Assembly (NCBI GenBank): GCA_016710965.1
Contig: JADJTW010000023.1
Span: forward strand, 1-14,151
Reading direction: 5' to 3'
Source of the DNA: Flavobacteriales bacterium
GTDB taxonomy: Bacteria; Bacteroidota; Bacteroidia; Flavobacteriales_F; PHOS-HE28
Length of the DNA: 14,151 nucleotides
Below, piece after piece: positions 8,206 through 14,151 of this stretch (its first letter is position 1; each line of letters opens with the position of its first letter). The position numbers and the translations under genes are program-made. The notes below the pieces were generated by a model. The model was not told the origin of the DNA, did no database searches, and saw nothing but the letters and a program-made list of their open reading frames with translations.

Positions 8206-8397
8206 TCAGGCGCGCTGAACGTTCACCGCGTTCGCGCCTTTGGGACCCTGTTCCACATCGTAGGTCACCTTGTCGCCCTCGCGAATAGGCTCTCGTGTGC
8301 CGGTCTTGTGCACGAACACCTCCTTGCCCCCATCATCGGGAACGATGAAACCGAAACCTTTCTCCGTGTTGAAGAATTTCACTGTACCGCTTGCCAT
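8206..8397 (-). CDS. Cold-shock domain protein (CspA family)
   Basis: This intact frame of 63 residues forms a single cold-shock domain. It begins MASGTVKFFNTEKGFGFI, containing RNP1 (KGFGFI), followed by RNP2-like VFVH and the closing GPKGANAVNVQ. Such proteins bind single-stranded RNA or DNA and melt RNA structure. The residues after RNP2 (KTGT) differ from the common SAI/TGL forms. The ATG at 8397 is chosen because the domain starts there; longer upstream frames add unrelated residues. It is transcribed divergently from endonuclease I, with a leader that may hold a small hairpin (GGGCA/TGCCC, 8418-8431). Confidence 0.93.
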   Translation of the reverse strand: MASGTVKFFNTEKGFGFIVPDDGGKEVFVHKTGTREPIREGDKVTYDVEQGPKGANAVNVQRA

Positions 8398-8445
8398 TGG
8401 TCCTGGGTATTGAGCGCGGGCAACAGTGCCCCCGCCTTCGTGGGC

Positions 8446-8453
8446 CCAATGTA
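8446..8453 (-). promoter_or_regulatory. Candidate -7 box of the cold-shock gene
   Basis: The minus strand reads TACATTGG, close to TAnnTTTG, 48 nt before the start at 8397. No -33 box is evident. It would give a leader of about 45 nt containing the 8418-8431 hairpin. Confidence 0.25.
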
Positions 8454-8470
8454 GCCCTTCGTTGGAACAC

Positions 8471-8502
8471 TTCGACGACAGCATGCGATGCCGGTACATT
8501 CG
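8471..8502 (+). promoter_or_regulatory. Candidate promoter of the endonuclease I gene
   Basis: TTCG at 8471-8474 is separated by 20 nt from TACATTCG at 8495-8502, which lies 19 nt before the ATG. The -7 box fits TAnnTTCG exactly. The -33 element is a weak variant of TTTG at a plausible spacing. Confidence 0.4.
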
Positions 8503-8521
8503 CCCTCCCGACCAGATAGGG

Positions 8522-9552
8522 ATGAAACACATGCGGCCGTTTTCCATCCTGTTCATCCTCGCTCCTGCGCTGGCCTCGGCACAGCCGCCACCGGGATATT
8601 ACGATCCGGCCGCCGGGCTCACCGGCGAACCGCTGCGCGCCGCGCTCTACGATATCATCAGTCCGCACGTGGTCATCCAATACAGCAACTTGTGGAGCGC
8701 GTTCTACCGCACCGACCGCAAACCGGACAATACGGTCTGGGACATCTACAGCGATGTGCCTTCCGGTTCGGCCGCGTATGCTTATCAGTTCGTCAGCGAT
8801 CAATGCGGCACGTACAACAGCGAGGGCGACTGCTTCAACCGCGAGCACAGCTTCCCGGTGAGCTGGTTCAATGATGTGCCGCCCATGAATTCCGATCTCT
8901 TCCACATCTATCCTACCGATGCTTGGGTGAACCAGGCGCGTGGGAACTGGCCGTACGGTACAGTGACCTCACCGGATTTCACCAGCACCAATGGCAGCAA
9001 GCGAGGACCATGCAGCTGGCCCGGTTGCTCTGGAACTGTGTTCGAGCCGATCGATGCGTACAAGGGCGATCTGGCCCGAGGCTACTTCTACATGCTCACC
9101 CGGTACATGAACGAAAGCGTCAGCTGGCCTGCTCCCATCATGACAGGCGGCCAGTTGTTCTCCTGGACCGAGAGCTTGCTGGTCGCTTGGCATACGCAGG
9201 ATCCCGTAAGCGCGAAGGAGATCGCACGCAACGACAGCGCCTTCATCCTGCAAGGCAACCGCAATCCGTACATCGACAACCCGATGTGGGTTTACAGCAT
9301 CTGGGGTCCGCAAGCGGGATCAACGACGTGCATTCCGCCTCCAGGCGGCTTTGGATGCAGGACGATGCGCTGCATGTATCGCGCGATGAACAGGCAGAAC
9401 CCACGGCACTCGTGATCTTCGATGCTACTGGGCGTGAGCAACTGCGCACGATGGTCAACGGCGGGCGCACCACCATTCCGTTCGCTGCTGCGCACGGTGC
9501 TTACCTGGCCCGCTTGGGCAAGGATGCGCAAGCGATGCGCTTCGTGCGTTAG
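8522..9552 (+). CDS. Secreted endonuclease I with T9SS sorting tail (one frameshift)
   Basis: A signal peptide (MRPFSILFILAPALASA, after MKH) precedes an endonuclease I (EndA/NucM-type, His-Me finger) domain. The active-site block NREHSFPVSWF is followed by MNSDLFHIYPTDAWVNQARG. Further family segments are DAYKGDLARGYFYMLTRYM, LLVAWHTQDPVSAKE and NPYIDNPMWVYSIWG. Such enzymes cut DNA and RNA non-specifically outside the cell, perhaps for nutrient supply or biofilm DNA. The frame breaks between about 9340 and 9357. In the next frame (PTALVIFDATGREQLRTM to AMRFVR) the protein ends with a short, divergent T9SS type A sorting domain. ATG 8522 is preferred, with ATG 8531 equally possible. The stop is 3 nt from the convergent hydrolase stop. 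Confidence 0.88.
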
Positions 9553-9555
9553 CGC

Positions 9556-10769
9556 TCAGTTCGCCTTCACGATACGGAAGGTCTCTGTGACCGTGCCGCT
9601 TAGCTGCGCGGTATAGACACCATCTGCCAATGCGCTGAGGTCGACCTGTGCTGTTCCAGCCCCGAAGCGTTCGTTGAGCACCACGCGTCCCGAAGCATCG
9701 AGCAATGTGAGACGGGCAGCACCAGTGAGCTGCATCTGCACAGGGCCGGTCGTCGGATTCGGGGAGACGGTCGTGCGCACGCCCGCCTCCTGTACGATGC
9801 CCGTACCGATGGCACCGCAAGTAACTGGCGCACCGCAGACAAGTTGGCCCAGGAATAAAGCAGTCCAGTCCATCGCGACCGCGTAATCGCTGGTCAGATA
9901 GCCCACGAGACCGCTGCCCGGATAGCTCTTGAAGCAGTTGACGAGGCCGATGTGATCTGCGCCGAAGGTGTATGTCATGACTGCCCGATGCGATCAAGCC
10001 CGTTGGCACCCCAATGACCGAAACTTCCTGCGTGTAGTAAGGAACAACGCCGTCGCCGACTTCGTGTATGCTGGCGAGCGGTGCATCACCGGGAACCATC
10101 CACAAGGTATCACCGATGGCGCCACTGAAACTGTAAACGGCGAAGACCTCACTGCTGTATCCGGGACTGCCGCTGTTTCCCTTCGATGCCGCCGAGCGCA
10201 GGCATTTCCGGCACGAGCACGGCGGGCACCTCGCTGTCTTGGTCCAGGTACGCAGCGTGGATGCCGCTGATGGCGCCCGCCGATACACCGCCAACGATGA
10301 TGCGCTCCGGGTCGATGCCGTAAGGATTACCGCTTTCGGCCACCGACTTGCGCAGAAAGCGCACCACCGCTTTCATATCGTGCGCTCCGCGCATCACCGC
10401 GCGTATCGTAGTCGCCTCGTTCGGGAAGAAGAAGCCTACGCGATAGTCCGGTGCGATGGCCACGTACCCGCGCTTGGCGAAATCCTGGCAGATGTCAGCT
10501 ACATCGGCGCGCGTACCGCTGATGAAGGACCCGCCGAAGGCCACGATCACCGCTGGGCGGTCCGTCTGTGCATCTCCTGTTGGCGCGTACACATCGAGAC
10601 GAAGCGTCTGGTTGCTCCCGTTCACCCCGATGTTGGCGCCGTAGACCACGGCATTGGTCACTGTCACGGTCGGGAAAAGGTTGGCACTGACGTATCGGCC
10701 GGTGCTGCAATCCTGCGGGTAAGAGGCAATGCCGGCCGCAAGTGCCAGCGTGGTGTACTGCTGCTTCAT
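9556..10769 (-). CDS. Secreted alpha/beta hydrolase with T9SS sorting domain (two frameshifts)
   Basis: The protein starts with a signal-peptide-like segment (MKQQYTTLALAAGIAS). An esterase/lipase core (BD-FAE/carboxylesterase-like) follows. It has an oxyanion-type turn VAFGGSFISGTRAD in which the usual HGG is FGG. The nucleophile elbow is GGVSAGAISG (Ser in GxSxG). A DGVVPY segment probably carries the acid, and GSHD the catalytic His. The C-terminus is a clear T9SS type A domain (VSPNPTTGPVQMQL, LLDASGRVVLNERFG, LADGVYTAQLSG, FRIVKAN). One extra A in a run (10175-10177) breaks the frame after LGGIEGN. A second break near 9968-9977 separates GSHD from YTFGADHIGLVNCF. Substrate is unknown; ester or polysaccharide side-chain hydrolysis is inference. 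It is convergent with endonuclease I. Confidence 0.85.
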
Positions 10770-11077
10770 GGATGTCTTCCGGTTGGTTCGGGACCGGCAA
10801 GGTAGGAGGCCAGCGGGCATCTCAACATTACCCTTCGGGCTGCGCGAGTGCCTTTCACAGCCATACATCGTTGCTCCAACCCATACAGAGCGGCCTGCTC
10901 TGCGCGGGTTTCGCGCCTCCTCTGGCTGCGAAATCCACCTCGCTCGCTTCCAAAAGCAATCTTGAGATGCCCTCTGGGCGATCGATGCAAGCTCCTGATG
11001 CTCAGGAATGGTGGATCACCGCCATTCCGTTATGGCACGCCATTCGCAAATTCGCCGCGCAACCAAGAAGCACTTCC
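10770..11077. other. Divergent intergenic region, no gene seen
   Basis: This 308-nt gap lies between the divergent hydrolase and barrel genes. Open frames through it show no family resemblance. It holds the candidate hydrolase promoter and, for the barrel gene, a weak box CAAATTCG at 11047-11054, 23 nt before the ATG. A GCGCG/CGCGC hairpin at 10902-10916 has no T-tract. Confidence 0.6.
10797..10825 (-). promoter_or_regulatory. Candidate promoter of the hydrolase gene
   Basis: On the minus strand TTG is separated by 18 nt from TACCTTGC, which lies 27 nt before the ATG at 10769. This resembles the Bacteroidota TTTG/TAnnTTTG pair with one base lost from the -7 box. Confidence 0.35.
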
Positions 11078-11678
11078 ATGAACAAGCCACTGCTCTCCCT
11101 CGCCCTGACCCTCGCTGCCACTGGCGCTTCGGCGCAGTTCCAGGTGAACCCGCAGGCCGGGGTCAACTTCCAACAGCTAACCAGCCCCATGGCCGGTGTG
11201 GAGTACAAGGCCAACATCGGCTGGCAATTAGGTGCCGACCTGCGCTTCGGCGACCGCCTGTACGTACAGCCCGGTGCGTTCTTCGGCCGCAGCGCCACAG
11301 CGGTGAAGACCTACTCCAGCGACACGCTGCTGTACGAAAACGACCTGGTGCGCACCAACGAAGCTGAAAGGCATGATCCGGTTACCGCATCATCGATAGC
11401 TACCAGTTCGACCTGCGCTTCGCCATGGGCCCCACCTACGATGTGCTCCTGAGCGTGGACGACCGCAACGAAGAGATCGGCTACAACAAAGGCGACTTCC
11501 GCAAGGGCTCCATGAACATCGATGCCGCCCGGCTTCGACATGGGACTGTGACCCTGGAACCCAGCGTGAGCTTCGGCCTAGGCCGTGTCTTCAGCGACAA
11601 CCGCCGGTGAAGGACATCGGATCGAAATACCTCACCTACGGGATGACGCTCGGTATCAACCTGGGCAGCGACGATTAG
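11078..11678 (+). CDS. Outer-membrane beta-barrel (porin-family) protein, about five frameshifts
   Basis: A signal peptide (MNKPLLSLALTLAATGASA, then QFQVNPQAGVNFQQL) precedes alternating barrel strands (GVEYKANIGWQLGADLRFG, RLYVQPGAFFGRSATAV). After about 11360 the protein must be followed through all three frames: KLKGMI, then YRIIDSYQFDLRFAMGPTYD with LLSVDDRNEEIGYNKGDFRK, then GFDMG, then VTLEPSVSFGLGRVFSDN, then VKDIGSKYLTYGMTLGI ending NLGSDD and TAG at 11676-11678. That order matches porin-family outer-membrane beta-barrel proteins of Bacteroidota, about 200 residues long. It should sit in the outer membrane; ligand or cargo is unknown. The breaks are very probably sequence errors because each piece is well conserved. 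It follows a divergent gap, and its 3' end faces the remnant on the other strand. Confidence 0.8.
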
Positions 11679-11729
11679 CCTGATCGCACAGAGAAGCCTC
11701 CGGGGACGGGGTTCGCACCGCGTTCGGTG

Positions 11730-11997
11730 CCTTGCCAACCACATCAACCGTATCCATCAGTTCGGTCAGCTCACCGCTATTGAGCGGGGTAGGCATTGCG
11801 GCCGTCCTCGGCAGCGTTCTTCAATACGTTGATGAGCCTGCATGCGCCCTGCTTCGTCCAGGATAAGCTTCGAGTAGTCGCGGTCGGCAAGGCTGCCGAT
11901 GACCGAATAGCCATGGCGTGCTGGCCGGCGCCCAAGCGCAGTGCGCCCTCGGCCAAGCGCCGTGCCTCCGGCAGGCAGGCGGCCCCAGGCGTGCGCA
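11730..11997 (-). pseudogene. Remnant copy of a T9SS cargo C-terminal helical module
   Basis: Read across frames, the minus strand gives EARRLAEGALRLGAGQHAMA, YSVIGSLADRDYSK, LILDEAGRMQ, LINVLKNAAEDGRNAY and LNSGELTELMDTVD. This matches the module in the gene at 13484-14151 (HAMAYSVIGSLADRDYSE, YINVLKGAALVGRNAYQLNSEEV). It then diverges: no GHYDRPSGWA segment and no sorting domain follow, and no start of its own is seen. It therefore looks like a leftover of a tandem duplication lying after the stop of the delta-60 gene. Together with flanks it fills the 345-nt gap between two real genes. It could instead be a continuation of the delta-60 protein if its stop at 12024 were an error, but that protein already ends with a complete sorting domain. 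Confidence 0.6.
11872..11927. repeat. 57-bp direct repeat, copy 1
   Basis: This stretch (from GAGTAGTCGCGG to GTGCTGGCCG) is identical to 14015-14071 except for one missing G after GAATAG. It is the most conserved core of a longer similarity of about 150 bp. Confidence 0.85.
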
Positions 11998-12013
11998 TCC
12001 CGCTGTTGCGGGA
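11998..12013 (-). terminator. Hairpin after the delta-60 gene
   Basis: TCCCGC and GCGGGA form a perfect 6-bp stem with an AACA loop, 10 nt after the stop codon on the minus strand. No T-tract follows, so termination is only possible, not shown. Confidence 0.3.
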
Positions 12014-12023
12014 CAGGCTCTGC

Positions 12024-13487
12024 TCAGTGTTGAACAACCAGGCGCTGCATGCCCATGCGCTCTCCGTTGGAGAGCAGTTCCATGATGTAGATGCCATCGG
12101 GAAAAGTTTGTAGTTGCAAGTTGGTGCCAATAACTACCCACCCGTTGCCGCAGCACCTCCCTCCCCAGCGCATCGCGCAGCACCAGTTGCGCATTGCGCG
12201 GCAACGCATCCAGTTGCAGGCTTACTTCCCCATTGCTCGGGTTTGGGTAAGCGTGAACGGCTTTGGCGTGGCCGTGCTAGCGCCCATGGTAAGGTCCTCC
12301 TCCACCAGCAGGCGGCTGACGAAGCGTTGTCAGGGTCGTTGATGGTGCCATCGGTGTAGACCGGCATACATGCCGCAGATGTAAAGCCCGTGCCATCAAG
12401 TGTTGGTTTGATATCCACGATGGAGGCTGCTGTTTGACCGAAGTAGGTGAAAGGCCGGTCAAGCATTCATCCATGAGTGGAAGGAGCTGGTCACTCTTAT
12501 CAACCACGCAGATGCCTCCTCGGGTCTGTCCGTTCACACTGCGAAAATGTCCGGCAACGAAGAATTTGTCCGCTTGCCAGGGTTCAATTCTATTCACTTG
12601 GGGAGATGGACTTAGAACCCCTCCAAGACCTAGGTTGTTCGCATGGTTGAAGGTCGGATCCAAGCTCCCATCGGGCATGAAGCGCGCGAGATAGAGCGTA
12701 TCGTTAGGAGCGACGGCGCGTCTGTAGCGGCCACCCACGTACACCCTTCCGTCGGGCAGTGGATGATAGGCGAAGATGTTGCCCCAGTTCACGCCCGAAT
12801 GGAAGGTGGTGTCCAAGGCTCCATCGGCATGGATGCGGAAGAGTCGGTCCACCGGCTGCCCTCGTATTGCGTGCAGGTGCAGCGACAGATGAACTTACCG
12901 TCTGGTAGCTCGGCGAAGTCCCAAGATCACCCCATTGGCGTTGCGGTGGGTGCGCGTGGTGTCCAAGTACCCTTCGTTACTGAACCAGATCAGTTCGTAG
13001 CTACCCACGAAGCCGCGCACAGGATCGTTGAGGGTATGCGTGCCGCTGATCAGCACACGGCCATCGGGGAAGACGTGGTAGTCTGCGGGTTGCAGCGATA
13101 GAAAATAAGGTCCCGTATTCAAAGGAATGAATGAAGGGTCCAGCGTCCATCTGGCATGCAGCGCCTTGGAAGACTGCTGCCGATATAGAACTTGTCATCC
13201 ATCCAAGGCACGAGCTTGCCGCTACCGATACCCGAGGTAGGAAAGATCGCGTTGGCGCATATTCGGCAGCAATCGCGCACTGCCCGAATCATTCATACTT
13301 CCGGGAAACGGATCAATCCCGAGTAGAACATTCCCGGTGGGGAGCACTGCCAGGTCAGTGACGGTTTGGCTAGGATCAGGGTTCTGAATGTCGGTATCAG
13401 GCGAAAGCTCCACTGGAGGCATTTCCTCAGTGGTCGCAAAATAGTGACCACTGAGGCAAGCACTTTCAGGGATTGGAACCACTTCAT
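12024..13487 (-). CDS. Secreted delta-60 repeat protein with T9SS sorting domain (many frameshifts)
   Basis: The start ATG at 13487 overlaps the stop of the preceding gene (ATGA) and opens a signal peptide (MKWFQSLKVLASVVTI). Read across frames, the body holds delta-60 repeats, a beta-propeller type with pattern DG(K/R)-GG-F plus ADGSLDPTF: LAVLPTGNVLLGIDPFPG, LDPSFIPLN, YHVFPDGRVLISGTH, FRIHADGALDTTFHSG, YHPLPDGRVYVGGRYR, RFMPDGSLDPTFNH, FFVAGHFRSVNGQTRGG. The end is a T9SS type A domain (AYPNPSNGEVSLQLDALPRN, LVLRDALGREVLRQR, FPDGIYIMELLSNGERMG, LVVQH). At least eight breaks are needed, near 13440 (A-run), 13255, 13170, 12916, 12862, 12450, 12325, 12258 and 12142. Expected length is about 487 residues. 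A surface or secreted protein of unknown ligand. Confidence 0.8.
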
Positions 13488-14151
13488 TGTTGGATGATGA
13501 GCTTCTCACTGTAGAGCACTCCGCTACCGCCAAGATACTGCACCAGATAGGTGCCGGGGGCCACCTCCCGCGTATCCCAGACCTGCTGCCCCTGCTGGCC
13601 ATTCATCATCAGGGTGGCAATGGTCCTTCCCGCAAGGTCACGGATGGCAATGCTGCCTTGCCCTTCGCCATCCTTTTCGGTTGTACGCGAAGGCCACCCA
13701 AGTGCGGGCTGGGTTGGGGTATGCGCCAAAACTGGCTTCAGCAGTTGTGTTCACCGGCCTTTCGCGTTCGCGGCTGCGGTTCGCCTTGGGCAATTCCACA
13801 GCACCCGTGGCGGGTGGGCGGCACACCTTGTACACCGCGCAGAGCAAGTTGCTGGCCCAGCCGCTTGGCCGATCGTAGTGGCCTTCGTCCACCAGTTCCA
13901 TCAGGTTGCCAACCTCCTCACTGTTCAACTGGTAGGCGTTACGGCCCACCAGGGCCGCGCCCTTCAGCACGTTGATGTAGGTCGATGCGCCCCATTTCGT
14001 CCAAGATCGCTTCGGAGTAGTCGCGGTCGGCAAGGCTGCCGATGACCGAATAGGCCATGGCGTGCTGGCCGCACCGGCCAACCTGCGCGCCGACCTCACC
14101 GACAAGACGGGCGAGATCAAGAGCGATTGGGATGTGGTGCATGGCACGCAC
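13484..14151 (-). CDS. T9SS cargo protein, C-terminal part (5' partial, two frameshifts)
   Basis: Only the C-terminus lies in the window. A helical module (HAMAYSVIGSLADRDYSEAILDE, TYINVLKGAALVGRNAYQL, EEVGNLMELVDEGHYDRP, SGWASNLLCAVYKVCRPP) is followed by a polar linker (ANRSRERERP) and a T9SS type A sorting domain (AYPNPARTWVAFAYNRK, IRDLAGRTIATLM, PGTYLVQYLGGSGV, KLIIQQ). One break is near 13985 and another in the A-run at 13674-13677, where removing one base joins NRK to DGEGQGS. Sorting domains of this kind direct surface attachment or release through T9SS; the catalytic or binding part is off the right edge. The reading upstream of 14071 is doubtful (see the strand-switch finding). It is translationally coupled by ATGA to the delta-60 gene. 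Confidence 0.75.
14015..14071. repeat. 57-bp direct repeat, copy 2
   Basis: This is the intact-frame copy of the repeat at 11872-11927, encoding YSVIGSLADRDY on the minus strand. Similarity extends left at a lower level to about 13920 and stops abruptly at the right end. Confidence 0.85.
14066..14080. repeat. Short inverted repeat at the end of the module similarity
   Basis: TGGCCG and CGGCCA are perfect 6-nt inverted arms with a CAC spacer. Similarity to the other module copy ends here, and to the right the plus strand looks more coding-like than the minus strand. Confidence 0.5.

Noticed and set aside
10902..10916. GCGCG/CGCGC hairpin as a terminator
   Set aside because: It lies between divergent genes, where no terminator is needed, and has no T-tract on either strand.
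11872..14071. The 57-bp repeats as ends of a mobile element
   Set aside because: They are coding sequence of a protein module in direct orientation, with no transposase, no terminal inverted repeats and no target duplication seen.
1..14151. CRISPR array, tRNA gene, prophage or defence system
   Set aside because: I saw no regularly spaced repeats, cloverleaf-like genes, integrase, phage structural genes or known defence domains on either strand.

Overview
The window looks like chromosome from a high-GC member of the Bacteroidota, probably Flavobacteriales-like. Several large secreted proteins end in type IX secretion (T9SS) type A sorting domains. ThrRS, IF3, L35 and L20 read like Bacteroidota versions. 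Gene starts lack clear Shine-Dalgarno sequences, and several are preceded by a GC-shifted form of the Bacteroidota -7 box (TAnnTTCG in place of TAnnTTTG). The lineage call is inference from family resemblance, without a database search.

Layout. 1-2956, minus strand: a secreted FG-GAP/ASPIC-UnbV propeller protein with Ig-like domains (its C-terminus lies off the left edge), preceded by a DoxX-family membrane protein. 3077-3790, plus strand: an exported TPR protein, then a terminator-like hairpin. 3895-7335, plus strand: the classic translation cluster thrS-infC-rpmI-rplT, closed by a good intrinsic terminator. 7357-8199: an FkbM-family methyltransferase, convergent with a cold-shock protein (8206-8397, minus). 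8522-9552: a secreted endonuclease I with a T9SS tail, convergent (3-nt gap) with a secreted alpha/beta hydrolase, also T9SS-tailed (9556-10769, minus). 11078-11678: an outer-membrane beta-barrel protein. 11730-14151, minus: a T9SS accessory region with the end of one T9SS cargo gene, a delta-60-repeat T9SS cargo gene overlapping it by ATGA, and a decayed extra copy of the first gene's helical C-terminal module.

Reading frames are broken at roughly 25 places, including inside thrS and infC, which no free-living bacterium can lose. Several breaks fall in homopolymers. The most economical reading is uncorrected indels of a long-read or metagenomic assembly, not decay, so broken genes are annotated as one CDS each across the breaks. 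Only the TPR protein, rpmI, rplT and csp appear intact.

Functionally the window joins a housekeeping translation operon to an envelope and secretion set: cargo exported by Sec and then T9SS (propellers, a nuclease, a hydrolase), an outer-membrane barrel, DoxX and a TPR lipid/periplasm-type protein. I see no phage, transposase, CRISPR array, tRNA or defence island. The less ordinary signals are a tRNA-Thr anticodon-like hairpin in the thrS leader, a perfect 20-nt palindrome between infC and rpmI, the duplicated 57-bp core of the T9SS module, and a possible strand-switch junction at the right edge.
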